From: Caldilinea sp. CFX5
GTDB taxonomy: Bacteria > Chloroflexota > Anaerolineae > Caldilineales > Caldilineaceae
Length of the DNA: 64,000 bases
Assembly: GCA_021405325.1 (NCBI GenBank)
Contig: QWII01000035.1
Span: 1-64,000 of the forward strand
Direction: 5' to 3'
How positions within the stretch are numbered: position 1 is the stretch's first letter; the number at the start of each line of letters is the position of its first letter. The notes under the pieces were generated by a model, which did no database searches, was not told the origin of the DNA, and was given only the letters and a program-made list of their open reading frames with translations. The position numbers and the translations under genes are program-made. Below are positions 27,264 to 38,675 of the stretch, one piece after another.

Positions 27264-28139
27264 TTATTTCGTCACAGCAATGAGGATAACACCGAGGGTG
27301 ATCATGGCAGCGGCGGTGATGCGCAGGTGGCGGGCCGGTTCGCGGAAGAGCAGAGAACCGGCGACGGCGCCGATGACAATGCTGATCTGGCGCATGGCGA
27401 CGATGGTGCTGGCCTGGGCGCTGATCTGGTAGGCCCAGAGAATCAACCAGTAGGAGCTAAAGACGCCAAGCGCCGCCACGGTGGACCAAGGCCAGTCGCT
27501 ACGCAATTTTTCCAGACCGGTGGGTAGATTCTGGACACGTAACGTAGCCCAGAGCATCAAAAAGGTAAACGCCGATTCGTAGACATAATAACGTGCCGCT
27601 GTCGCGGCGCCCGGCATCATCTGTTCGGCAGCCAATTTGTCAACCACCGAGTAACCCACCGTGCCAATCGCCGCTAGCAGCACCCAGCCCATTGCGCGAT
27701 TCCGGTAAACGGCGAAGCGTAGATTACGAAACGACGTGTGAGGAATCACCAGACAGCCAACTGACACCAAGACCATGCCCAGCCAGGCGGCAGGGGGAGG
27801 CTGGTTGCCGCGTAGCGTATCAAAGATGGCAATAAAGAGAACCGGCAGCGCCCGTACAATGGGGTAGACCATTGTAAAGTCGCCATGTTCGTAGCCGCGC
27901 AGCAAGCCCAGGTAGTAAAAACTTTGGAAGATGCTGGTCAGGATCAACATGGCCCAGACAAAAAGCGAAAAAGGCTGGGTTGTCCATTCCAGCCAAAGTG
28001 ACGGGAGCAAACCCAGCACGGCGATCAGGAGGGGGACACGTAGGAGCATTTGATTCGCCCCACGCGCACGCACCATCAAGTTCCAACTGGCATGGATGAT
28101 GGCCGAGGTAAAGACAAGCAAAAGCAGAAAGTAGGTCAT
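27264..28139 (-). CDS. EamA/DMT-family transporter
   Basis: Integral membrane protein, 291 aa, about ten hydrophobic segments in two homologous EamA halves. Drug/metabolite transporter superfamily. Motifs in place: ASWNLMVRARGANQMLL near the start, PIVRALPVLF ending the first half, and ISIVIGAVAGSLLFREP near the end of the second half. Substrate unknown; the family exports metabolites, amino acids or nucleotide sugars. It is divergent from the flavoprotein gene at 28404 and shares with it the palindromic control site at 28178-28195. Confidence 0.87.
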   Translation of the reverse strand: MTYFLLLLVFTSAIIHASWNLMVRARGANQMLLRVPLLIAVLGLLPSLWLEWTTQPFSLFVWAMLILTSIFQSFYYLGLLRGYEHGDFTMVYPIVRALPVLFIAIFDTLRGNQPPPAAWLGMVLVSVGCLVIPHTSFRNLRFAVYRNRAMGWVLLAAIGTVGYSVVDKLAAEQMMPGAATAARYYVYESAFTFLMLWATLRVQNLPTGLEKLRSDWPWSTVAALGVFSSYWLILWAYQISAQASTIVAMRQISIVIGAVAGSLLFREPARHLRITAAAMITLGVILIAVTK

Positions 28140-28174
28140 TTGCGCAATTCTTTACTCTGAATGAGGATAATTTG

Positions 28175-28198
28175 TGATATACTGTTTACAGTATAACA
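28175..28198. promoter_or_regulatory. Divergent extended -10 promoters with an 18-bp palindrome
   Basis: TATACTGT-TT-ACAGTATA (28178-28195) has perfect 8-base arms. On the plus strand TGATATACT (28175-28183) and on the minus strand TGTTATACT (28198-28190) are both extended -10 elements, so one dimeric protein bound here would cover both divergent promoters, for EamA and the flavoprotein. The regulator is not in the window. Confidence 0.65.
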
Positions 28199-28403
28199 TG
28201 CTGCGCCTCACAAGAGGCAGAATGGCGCTCCTGTTTGACAAGTTGCCACCAGAAACGCCCTGCGCATCACTCCCTAGCCCTAACCGATTTGCAATCAGAC
28301 GCAGCAAACGCTTTGATGATCTCCATCGGATTTTATCGTCTCTGACAGGTGTGGCGCCTGCCGGGGAATGTTCGCATCCTAACAACTGTAGAGGAGGCAT
28401 GTC

Positions 28404-30116
28404 GTGGTGGATAGAGAAAAACAATATGACGTCGCAATTATTGGCTCCGGCATTGGTGGTTCGACCTTGGCCACCGTCCTTGCCCGTCAGGGGCTTAGCG
28501 TCTTAGTCTTTGAGGCCGGCGTTCACCCACGCTTTACCATTGGCGAGTCGATGATCCTGGAAACGTCGGAAGCCATGCGCGCCCTGGCGGAGTTTTATGA
28601 TGTTCCTGAATTGGCCTACTTTAGTTCGGAAAACTTCTACTGCTATATCGGCACTTCGCATGGGGTGAAACGGCACTTTAGCTTTGTCCATCATACCGCC
28701 GGCCAAAAGCAGGATGTGACCAAAAGTCTGCAAGCGGTGATTCCCAAGCTGCCCTACGGCCATGAGGTGCATATCAACCGCCAGGACGCCGACTATTTGC
28801 TGACTTCGATTGCGATTTCGTATGGGGCGACGGTCTTGCAGGGGACGCCGGTGCAGGAGATCCAGGTTAATGACGACGGGGTCGAAATCATTACGGCCAA
28901 AGGCGCCCAATATCATGCGCAATACATTGTTGATGCCGGCGGGATGCGATCGCTCATAGCCAACAAACTGGAATGGCGCCACCGCAATTTACTGGCCCAC
29001 TCGCGCACCATCTATACCCACATGATCGATGTGCCTTGTTTTAACAATGTTGGCCCCAGCCAGGCTGATTACAACTTTCCCTACCCGTTTTCGCAGGGTA
29101 CGTTGCATCACATTTTTCATGGCGGCTGGCTCTGGATCATCCCCTTCAACAATCATCCGGCAGCGACCAATCCACTCTGTAGTGTCGGGTTGCAACTCGA
29201 CCCGCGCATTTATCCGCAACGCACCGACCTCAGCCCGGAAGCCGAGTTCTACGAATTTGTTCGTCAATTCCCCGATCTGTACGCCCAGTTGCAACACGCC
29301 CGCCCCGTGCGTGATTGGATGCGGGTAGATCGGCTCCAATACTCAGCCCATCACATCGTCGGCGACCGCTTTGCGCTCCTGGCTCATGCCGCCGGTTTTA
29401 TCGACCCGCTTTATTCCAAAGGGTTGTATGTGACGCACATGAGTATCTTCTGGCTGGCGGACCTTTTGCTCAGAGCCAAACAGACGGGTGACTATTCAGC
29501 CGCCGCCTTTGCGCCGCTGGAGAAGATGACCTTGGGCTACATCGGAATGCACGACCGTCTGGTCGCCAGTTCGTTCAAGTCGTGGAGTAATTATAAGCTG
29601 TGGCAGGTCTACTCGGTGGTCTGGTTATTGGGTGCGTATCTGGAGTATGTACGGCTGGTGATCAACCGAATGCGGGCGCGTGATCGGCAGGAGTACCTGA
29701 GCCTCATGGCGCCTCATCGGCTGGCCGGCGGCGGCTTCGACCGCTTTTTTGCCATTCAGGAACAGATCGACGCCTTGATCGATCAAGTAAACCCGGCGGA
29801 TGAAGCGGATGTGGATCGCACCGTGGCGGAGATTAAAGCGCTCTTTGCCGCGTTCCCGTGGATGCCCTCCGCCTTTCGCGACCTGCTCAACGGCAAGCGC
29901 TTTCTGCCCGATAACAAATTGCGTCCCAATCTACTCAACCCGGGCACCGGCTTTATGGGCGGCGGTGAATATCGCACACACTTCTTTGGCGACAAAACCC
30001 TGCCCGAACTCCTGCGCCGAGCCATTGCTGACCAGGTGCGCTATTCCACCACAGGGTTACAATGGCGCCGCCGCACCCAGGCCCGGTTGGCAGGACAGAC
30101 CCTAAGCCAGAAATAA
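28404..30116 (+). CDS. FAD-dependent oxidoreductase, flavin halogenase/monooxygenase type
   Basis: Flavoprotein of 570 aa. GTG 28404 is chosen because GAGGAGG ends six bases upstream. Residues 10-22 hold the FAD-binding GSGIGG, followed by [23 protein letters not shown] matches the GWxWxIP motif of flavin-dependent halogenases, and [11 protein letters not shown] matches their FVDPLFSTG stretch. The C-terminal 200 residues are of unknown fold. Family members halogenate or hydroxylate aromatic substrates with reduced FAD; I cannot confirm the catalytic Lys. No biosynthetic cluster surrounds it, so the substrate is open. It could be a halogenase-like monooxygenase or a reductase. Confidence 0.85.
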   Translation: MVDREKQYDVAIIGSGIGGSTLATVLARQGLSVLVFEAGVHPRFTIGESMILETSEAMRALAEFYDVPELAYFSSENFYCYIGTSHGVKRHFSFVHHTAGQKQDVTKSLQAVIPKLPYGHEVHINRQDADYLLTSIAISYGATVLQGTPVQEIQVNDDGVEIITAKGAQYHAQYIVDAGGMRSLIANKLEWRHRNLLAHSRTIYTHMIDVPCFNNVGPSQADYNFPYPFSQGTLHHIFHGGWLWIIPFNNHPAATNPLCSVGLQLDPRIYPQRTDLSPEAEFYEFVRQFPDLYAQLQHARPVRDWMRVDRLQYSAHHIVGDRFALLAHAAGFIDPLYSKGLYVTHMSIFWLADLLLRAKQTGDYSAAAFAPLEKMTLGYIGMHDRLVASSFKSWSNYKLWQVYSVVWLLGAYLEYVRLVINRMRARDRQEYLSLMAPHRLAGGGFDRFFAIQEQIDALIDQVNPADEADVDRTVAEIKALFAAFPWMPSAFRDLLNGKRFLPDNKLRPNLLNPGTGFMGGGEYRTHFFGDKTLPELLRRAIADQVRYSTTGLQWRRRTQARLAGQTLSQK

Positions 30117-30120
30117 AAGG

Positions 30121-30200
30121 CTGAGAGATAAAGAGATTGAGAGATTAGAGATTGCGCAAGGCATCATTGCCACGCAATCTCTAGTCTCTCAATCTCCCTT
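30121..30200. repeat. Word-repeat hairpin (AGAGATTGAG type) between convergent genes
   Basis: AGAGATTGAGAGATTAGAGATTGCG on the left pairs with its near-complement on the right (CGCAATCTCTAGTCTCTCAATCTC) around a 16-base loop. It separates the flavoprotein and kup stops and may stop transcription from both sides. Related units recur at 42271-42360 and 62746-62815. Confidence 0.8.
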
Positions 30201-32129
30201 TTAAATCTCTACCTGCGACCCCAACTCCACTACGCGATCCGGCGGTAAGCGGAAGAAATCAGTGGCGGCGCGCGCATTGCGGCTCATGGCGGCAAAGAGA
30301 TTTTCGCGCCAGATGGCCATGCCCGGTTTCTTCGACGCGATGAGCCGTTCACGGCCCAAGAAATAGGTCACCTCAGATGATTTAAACTCCAACCCTTGTT
30401 TACGCGCCCGCACGAGATCCCGTGGCACATTGGGATCTTCCATAAAGCCATAATGCAAGACGACGCGATAAAAACCATTTTCTAACTTGTTGACCTCAAT
30501 CCGCTCCTTGTTGGGGACACGCGGGATTTCCATCGTCTCCACCGATAACAGCACGACCTGTTCATGCAGCACCTTGTTGTGCTTCAGGTTATGCACCAGC
30601 GCCGGCGGCGTCGAGGTGGGATCGCTATACATAAAGACCGCTGTGCCCGGGACATGGATCACCTTGTCCGCGCCCAGTCGTTCGGCAAAGGTAGTAAAGG
30701 GCATAGAACCGGTGCGCAAGCGTTCGCGCAGAATGATGCGCCCACGCTTCCAGGTGGTCATCAAGGTAAAGACGGCGACGCCAATCACCAGCGGGAACCA
30801 ACCGCCATCGGGTAACTTGACAATGTTGGCGCCCCAGAAAGAGAGGTCAATGATCAGAAAGAAGGCGGTGAACCCAACACCGTAAGACAACGGCCAGCCC
30901 CACTCCTCGCGTTGAATAATGAACAAGAGAATGGCGGTAATGACCATTGTCGATGTCACAGCGACACCATAGGCTGCGGCCAAATTGCTTGATGTCCGAA
31001 AGGCGAGAACCAGGCTAATGCAGGCGATCATCAGCAGCCAGTTGATACCGGGAATGTAAATCTGCCCAATCTCTTCGCTCGATGTATGGCGGATTTCCAT
31101 GCGGGGCAGATAGCCCAGTTGGACAGCCTGCCGGGTGAGTGAAAAGGAGCCGGTGATCAGCGCCTGTGAGGCAATGACTGTGGCAAGCGTTGCAATGAAC
31201 ACCACCGGGTAGAGCGCCCATTGGGGCGCCATGCGGTAGAAGGGGTTGACCACCGCTTCCGGATGTTCCAATAAGAGCGCACCTTGCCCAAAATAATTTA
31301 AGAGCAACGCCGGCAACACCACCGTAAACCAAGCAGCACGGATGGGCGTCTTACCAAAGTGACCCATATCGGCGTAGAGCGCTTCACCACCGGTGACAAC
31401 CAGAAAGACCGAACCTAGCACCAAAAAGCCATGCCAACCATTGACCAGAAAAAATTCAAACCCATAATAGGGATTGATGGCTAGAAAGACCTGCGGGTGC
31501 TGAACAATCCAGCGAATGCCCAAGAGCGCCAGCACCAGAAACCAGAGCAACGTGGCCGGCCCAAAGATTTTCCCCACCCGTTCGGTGCCCTGGCTTTGAA
31601 AGAGAAAAAGACCGACGAGAATAGCAATCGTGAGTGGAAGAACGTAGGGTTGGAGAACCGGCGTCGCCACTTCTAACCCTTCCACCGCCGAAAGAACGGA
31701 AATGGCCGGTGTGATCATCCCATCGCCATAGAGTAGCGCCGTACCAAACAGTCCTAGCAAAATTAAGCGATAGCGCGGCGTATGACGAGCGACTGGGCGA
31801 ATGCGATTGACAAGCGCCGTCAACGCCAGAATCCCGCCTTCGCCACGATTGTCGGCGCGCATGACAAACGTCAGATATTTCACCGAGATCAACAAGATCA
31901 ACGACCAAAAGATTAAGGAAAGAACTCCCAGAATATTATCATGCGTCACAGGAATGCCATGCGTCTCATGAAAAGATTCGCGAAACGCATAGAGGGGGCT
32001 GGTGCCAATATCGCCATAGACAACACCCAAAGCGCCCAGCGCCAGATAAAGCAAGGGCCTGCTGTGAGGATGAACGTGTTCATGGCTCTCACTCTCGCGG
32101 TGGCCCTGTGCTTCTTCAACCTTGCTCAT
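30201..32129 (-). CDS. kup: KUP-family potassium uptake transporter
   Basis: Low-affinity K+ importer of the cytoplasmic membrane, 642 aa from ATG 32129, preferred because GGAGGAG lies just upstream; GTG 32144 would add five residues. The signature LALGALGVVYGDIGTSPLYAFRE begins near residue 28, twelve hydrophobic segments follow, and a cytoplasmic C-terminal domain of about 150 residues ends the protein (FYRVVLHYGFMEDPNVP...TYFLGRE). All is normal for KUP. Single gene with its own promoter at 32209-32238. Confidence 0.96.
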   Translation of the reverse strand: MSKVEEAQGHRESESHEHVHPHSRPLLYLALGALGVVYGDIGTSPLYAFRESFHETHGIPVTHDNILGVLSLIFWSLILLISVKYLTFVMRADNRGEGGILALTALVNRIRPVARHTPRYRLILLGLFGTALLYGDGMITPAISVLSAVEGLEVATPVLQPYVLPLTIAILVGLFLFQSQGTERVGKIFGPATLLWFLVLALLGIRWIVQHPQVFLAINPYYGFEFFLVNGWHGFLVLGSVFLVVTGGEALYADMGHFGKTPIRAAWFTVVLPALLLNYFGQGALLLEHPEAVVNPFYRMAPQWALYPVVFIATLATVIASQALITGSFSLTRQAVQLGYLPRMEIRHTSSEEIGQIYIPGINWLLMIACISLVLAFRTSSNLAAAYGVAVTSTMVITAILLFIIQREEWGWPLSYGVGFTAFFLIIDLSFWGANIVKLPDGGWFPLVIGVAVFTLMTTWKRGRIILRERLRTGSMPFTTFAERLGADKVIHVPGTAVFMYSDPTSTPPALVHNLKHNKVLHEQVVLLSVETMEIPRVPNKERIEVNKLENGFYRVVLHYGFMEDPNVPRDLVRARKQGLEFKSSEVTYFLGRERLIASKKPGMAIWRENLFAAMSRNARAATDFFRLPPDRVVELGSQVEI

Positions 32130-32208
32130 ACCATACTCCTCCACTCAACCGAGTGGCCTGATAAGTGATTGGTGCAGGCAAAGCGCCCGCATCTTATGCC
32201 AAACGCAT

Positions 32209-32238
32209 ATTATAGCGGAATTTGTGTTGGATAACCAA
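32209..32238 (-). promoter_or_regulatory. Promoter of kup
   Basis: On the minus strand TTGGTT (32238-32233), an 18-base spacer and a perfect TATAAT (32214-32209), about 80 bases before the kup ATG. Confidence 0.6.
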
Positions 32239-32330
32239 ACAAGAGCCTGACAGAGTAGATTTCGGCGTTAATCAAAAATAGACTACTTATCAAATGGACT
32301 GCCTGCTTGCACCCTGACGCCAACCAACAG

Positions 32331-32359
32331 TTGTAAAAAGCGTGGCGGCGCTGTACAAT
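32331..32359 (+). promoter_or_regulatory. Promoter of the 6-phosphofructokinase gene
   Basis: TTGTAA (32331-32336), a 17-base spacer and TACAAT (32354-32359), about 45 bases before the ATG at 32404. Confidence 0.6.
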
Positions 32360-32403
32360 ATGCAACGTCAACAGATCCAGTGCCATAAGGTAGAACAGTA
32401 TCG

Positions 32404-33519
32404 ATGACCACTTCACCCTTCTCCATCAAACGGATTGCCCTTAGCACCGGCGGCGGCGACGCGCCAGGGTTGAATGCCGTGATTCGCGCCGCCGTTCTGG
32501 CCGCCCGCCAACGGGGTTGGCAATGCGTTGGGATACGTGAGGGCTACAATGGCCTGTTGATGCCGGAACGCTTCAATGGGCATGGCGTCTATCCCTTAAC
32601 GCGTGATAATGTGCGTGGCATCACCCACCTAGGCGGCACCATTCTCGGGACCACCAATCGCGGCAATCCCCTTCGCTTCCCCGTGGTGCAAGCCGATGGC
32701 GCCCTACTGGAAATTGATCGTTCTGATGAAGTCGTAGCAAAGTTGCGCGAGCATGAAATCGATGCGCTCATTTCCGTGGGCGGTGATGGTTCATTGGGCA
32801 TTGCCAACATATTGGCGCAAAAAGGCGTGCGCGTCGTCGGCGTACCGAAGACCATTGATAACGATCTTGATCGCACCGTCGCCACCTTTGGCTTTGACAC
32901 GGCCGTCTCTTTTGCCACCGAATGTCTGGATCGCCTCCACACTACAGCCGAATCGCATAACCGCGTGATGGTGGTCGAAGTGATGGGGCGCTATGCCGGC
33001 TGGATCGCGCTGCATGCCGGGGTGGCTGGTTCGGCGGATGTGATTTTGTTACCGGAAATTCCCTATGATCTCCAAAAGGTGACGGAGAAGATTTACCAAC
33101 GCACAGTGGAAGGCCGTAATTTTAGCATCGCCGTGGTAGCGGAAGGCGCCATGCCCCAAGGGGGCGCGTTATCCGTGGTGGAAAAGCAGATTGGCCGTGA
33201 ACAGCGCCTGGGCGGCGTTGGCGCTAAAGTCGCGGCCGCATTGGAAGCCATGACCGGCAAAGAGACGCGAGTTGTGGTCTTGGGGCACCTCTTACGGGGC
33301 GGTAGCCCAACGGCGACGGATCGCTTGTTGGCCCTCCGCTTTGGCGCCGCCGCCGTGCGCGCGCTGGCCGAAGGCGAGTCGGGCATCATGGTCGCGCTGG
33401 ATCCGCCGAATGTTAACTATGTACCGCTGGTCGAAGCCACGCAACGCATGAAGAGCGTCCCGCTCGATTGTGACACCATGCTAACGGCGCGCGATCTGGG
33501 TATTTGCTTTGGGGACTAG
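32404..33519 (+). CDS. pfkA: 6-phosphofructokinase with mixed GGDGS/PKTIDND signature
   Basis: Glycolytic phosphofructokinase family, 371 aa. It shows GGGDAPGLNAVIR (16-28), the phosphate-donor loop GGDGS (126-130), and the catalytic PKTIDNDL (148-155). In Escherichia coli PfkA the two diagnostic positions are Gly104 and Gly124 (ATP type); in PPi enzymes they are Asp and Lys. Here the first is Gly and the second Lys, a mixed type for which the donor cannot be read from sequence. E.RLGG near residue 260 is part of the fructose-6-phosphate site. Pyruvate phosphate dikinase lies nearby at 34595, which hints at a PPi-aware glycolysis but does not prove it. Confidence 0.92.
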   Translation: MTTSPFSIKRIALSTGGGDAPGLNAVIRAAVLAARQRGWQCVGIREGYNGLLMPERFNGHGVYPLTRDNVRGITHLGGTILGTTNRGNPLRFPVVQADGALLEIDRSDEVVAKLREHEIDALISVGGDGSLGIANILAQKGVRVVGVPKTIDNDLDRTVATFGFDTAVSFATECLDRLHTTAESHNRVMVVEVMGRYAGWIALHAGVAGSADVILLPEIPYDLQKVTEKIYQRTVEGRNFSIAVVAEGAMPQGGALSVVEKQIGREQRLGGVGAKVAAALEAMTGKETRVVVLGHLLRGGSPTATDRLLALRFGAAAVRALAEGESGIMVALDPPNVNYVPLVEATQRMKSVPLDCDTMLTARDLGICFGD

Positions 33520-33641
33520 TTGGCTTTTACTGTATTGGCAGTGGTCGTTTCTGCCATGTGTTCAAATTCTTCTAATTCAAATTGTAACTCAAGCTTATCC
33601 GGCAGTTCCATCATCTTGATTGACGGTATGTCTATTGTCAC
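33516..33641 (-). CDS. Possible 41-aa acidic peptide coupled to the DoxX-like gene
   Basis: A short frame starting at GTG 33641 overlaps the DoxX-like stop by four bases (GTGA), the layout of translational coupling, and ends overlapping the pfkA stop by four bases. The product is acidic ([20 protein letters not shown]) with no membrane segment. There is no strong ribosome site. It could also be the tail of a longer frame that shadows the DoxX-like gene. Confidence 0.35.
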   Translation of the reverse strand: MTIDIPSIKMMELPDKLELQFELEEFEHMAETTTANTVKAN

Positions 33642-34120
33642 TGGGGATCTGGCTCTAACCGGCCACCACGAACTGTACCACCCAAAACCAGCGCCGCGCC
33701 AATCAGCGCCAGATTTTTGATGATGTACTGCCCTTCCATCGTTAGCCCGTAGGGAAAGGCCGTCCACGTTACTTCCGGTAGAAGAACAAGGGGCAATGCC
33801 GTGCCGGGCATCTGCAAAAAGAGCAACAGCAAGGTGACGCGCATAAATTTGCCTGTAATCAATCCCAATCCAATCAGCATCTCCCACACCGCCAGCACCG
33901 GTAAGAAGAGATCGGGATCGATAAAATAGATTGTATGGCGCACCAAATCCTCCGCCGGACTCAGGCCGGGAAAGAGTTTGAGCGCGCCAAACCAGAAGAA
34001 GACGACGCCCAACCCCAGCCGCATAATTAACAGCCCATAGCGCGCCATCCAATGGGTAATACCTGTATCGATTTGATCAAAGTAACCGCTTAGGCGGTTC
34101 ATCGTTGGGTTTGTCTGCAT
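33638..34120 (-). CDS. DoxX-like small membrane protein
   Basis: Integral membrane protein, 160 aa, four hydrophobic segments. [26 protein letters not shown] and [33 protein letters not shown] match the DoxX/DUF417 family, whose members are found in respiratory or thiol-stress complexes but whose own activity is unclear. AAGGAACAG precedes the ATG. It is convergent with pfkA, and a possible 41-aa peptide gene overlaps its stop. Confidence 0.78.
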   Translation of the reverse strand: MQTNPTMNRLSGYFDQIDTGITHWMARYGLLIMRLGLGVVFFWFGALKLFPGLSPAEDLVRHTIYFIDPDLFLPVLAVWEMLIGLGLITGKFMRVTLLLLFLQMPGTALPLVLLPEVTWTAFPYGLTMEGQYIIKNLALIGAALVLGGTVRGGRLEPDPQ

Positions 34121-34594
34121 TTGTTCTGTTCCTTGTGTGTTATGCTTGCTTATATGTTCGAAATTTCACAAATACTGTAGCTGAAAACTGTTGATCAGGC
34201 CGTATTCACTCGTACAATCAACGGCCCTATCCTGGCTACCTGACCAGGATCATAACCCGTCATGCTATCAGTCTCATTGCTCACCACCTGCCTGATTCAA
34301 AATCTACATTCTCTCTCTACAATGGGGGCAAGCTAACTGACCTGACTCGGCGCCATTCTTGCCGGACAGATCCATAACCATAAATTCATTTTGCAGAGGA
34401 GCCATTCTGACAGGCCAATTGACGCATAACCCGAACGCTCATCTACAGAAAGTGTGAGGTTTCGACCCGCCACACCTGTCAGGTTTCCAAAACCTGACAG
34501 GTGTTCACACTTTCCGTAGATGATCCAACCCGAAAAGTATAGTAAGCGTCATCCATCCTGTCACCTTGTCACCTTGTCATTTTCAGGAGGCAGC
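34121..34594. other. 474-base spacer before ppdK
   Basis: No gene supported. The left part (to about 34430) shows nothing I can name. The right part holds the nested hairpin at 34440-34522 and then GTCACCTTGTCACCTTGTCA (34559-34579), whose reverse complement recurs after ppdK near 37415-37440. TATAGT at 34538 may be a -10 but has no convincing -35. Confidence 0.5.
34440..34522. repeat. Nested palindrome with CCTGTCAGG core
   Basis: An outer 18-base stem with one mismatch (34440-34457 and 34505-34522) encloses an inner 15-base stem (34472-34486 and 34489-34504) with core CACCTGTCAGGTTT. The inner core recurs at 46453-46491. No T-run follows. Confidence 0.85.
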
Positions 34595-37402
<2,808 letters not shown>

Positions 37403-37468
37403 TTGCCTGGCTGGGTGACAAGGTGATTGGATGACAGGGTGAGAGCCGCATAGCGTACCTTATATAAA

Positions 37469-37514
37469 ATAACAAACGCCTCAACCATTTATCGTGGATT
37501 GAGGCGTTTGTTAT
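37469..37514. terminator. Bidirectional terminator after ppdK
   Basis: A perfect 16-base stem (37469-37484 and 37499-37514, core AACAAACGCCTCAA) with a 14-base loop and A/T-rich flanks. It ends the ppdK transcript and overlaps the stop codon of the convergent small gene at 37511. Confidence 0.8.
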
Positions 37515-37825
37515 TGCAATACACTCAGGCCTGCATTAACATTTCGTGCTATATAGCCTTCGCGGAACAAGTATGGTCCCGGTAATCCCTTGTCGGCTCT
37601 GCTTGCACAGGCTATGCGGTTCTGCCCAGCAAAAAAACGTTCATCAAGTTGCAATGACCAGTCAGGTGGCCCCCCAAGTGCGAGCGACTCTGCTACATCG
37701 AGAAAAGAGACTGGTTGTTCATCGGTAACTACCGAAATTTGAACGCGCGTATTCGCTTTGAGTGTAATTGGATGAATTGGTAGAAATACCCTGCCATCAA
37801 ACACAGCCTCAATTTTGACAGCCAC
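37511..37825 (-). CDS. Antitoxin-like small protein (DUF104/AF2212-type N-terminus)
   Basis: 104 aa. The first 35 residues (VKIEAVFDGRVFLPIHPITLKANTRVQISV) resemble the beta-rich AF2212/DUF104 antitoxin fold. FLDVAESLALGGPPDWS..LDE matches the degron-like tail usual in such proteins. The family normally ends about there; the last 35 residues (from FFAGQNRI) look unrelated and may be read-through after a lost stop or a frameshift. No PIN or other toxin gene follows. It may be a solitary or decayed antitoxin. Confidence 0.6.
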   Translation of the reverse strand: MAVKIEAVFDGRVFLPIHPITLKANTRVQISVVTDEQPVSFLDVAESLALGGPPDWSLQLDERFFAGQNRIACASRADKGLPGPYLFREGYIARNVNAGLSVLQ

Positions 37826-37886
37826 GTTGCACTTCCTCCTGCCTAAAGCATAGCCAAAGTTGCGGTGATCATCTCTTGTTCAACTA

Positions 37887-38549
37887 CTATATCGTTCGAT
37901 TATATCGTTCGATAATGTGCTTTAAAATCTTGAGAATAGTTTCCATCTCCACCTTTTCGACATATTCCCCAGAGACTTCGACAGCGAGTCGTGGTCGTTC
38001 TGTTTGTAACCCTTCCACCTGCGCCCGCACGAATGTCCAGCTATCAGCAATGGTGTAACAGCCGAAGATCTCTTGGGGATCTTTGCTATCCTCTGCCCAG
38101 TTGATGCGGGCGGCGGCTAAAAGTTGACCATAGAGTTGAAAGATGGGGTTGGCATTTTCAATCCCGCGCTTGGTTTCCACCATCACCAGATAGGGCGCTT
38201 TGACCCGACCGATGCCACTTTTACCAAGTACGCCATCGGCTACGCCTTCCAGCGTAAACTGTGGATAGGTTGCTTGCAATGGGACTTCGGCCCAGGCTTG
38301 GATGTCGTCGCGTTCAGCAATCAGCAGCAGGGGATAGATGGCGCGTGACCAGATGGTTGCTTCGTTGAGCAGATGTACCTGCTTACCAACCAGCTTGGCG
38401 CGAATATCGTCCAGCCGACGCAATTCATCTGTCGTCAAGATGATGTCATCGACCTGCGTCCACGGGTGTTTGATGCCGCTTTGCTCGTGTAAATCAATCA
38501 CACGTTCTAGATCCGCCAGGGTTAGCTGGGCAATTGTAAATTTTTCCAT
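37887..38549 (-). CDS. PD-(D/E)XK nuclease-like protein
   Basis: 220 aa from ATG 38549, chosen because GGAGGT lies five bases upstream; a longer start at 38573 has none. The middle of the protein reads TLEGVADGVLG...APYLVMVETKRG...IFQLYGQLLAAARIN, which fits the PD-(D/E)XK core: Asp in GVAD, then the ExK pair in VETK, then a Gln-containing helix. Similar solitary proteins are annotated as restriction-endonuclease-like. No methylase or helicase lies beside it, so a role in restriction is not supported. Two tandem TATATCGTTCGAT words at 37888-37914 encode its last residues. Confidence 0.6.
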   Translation of the reverse strand: MEKFTIAQLTLADLERVIDLHEQSGIKHPWTQVDDIILTTDELRRLDDIRAKLVGKQVHLLNEATIWSRAIYPLLLIAERDDIQAWAEVPLQATYPQFTLEGVADGVLGKSGIGRVKAPYLVMVETKRGIENANPIFQLYGQLLAAARINWAEDSKDPQEIFGCYTIADSWTFVRAQVEGLQTERPRLAVEVSGEYVEKVEMETILKILKHIIERYNRTI

Positions 38550-38675
38550 TATACACCTCCGTTGGATTGCCATTGCCGCAATCGACGAAACCTACGTTCA
38601 TCCAGTGTTTAATTATAGCATTCACCCACCCGTGTCACGAATTAACCTTACCGACCGTTCGACGCTACCGTTTCG

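Noticed and set aside
34520..34594. N-terminal extension of pyruvate phosphate dikinase from an upstream ATG
   Set aside because: It starts inside the hairpin and runs through the spacer repeat; AGGAGG marks ATG 34595.
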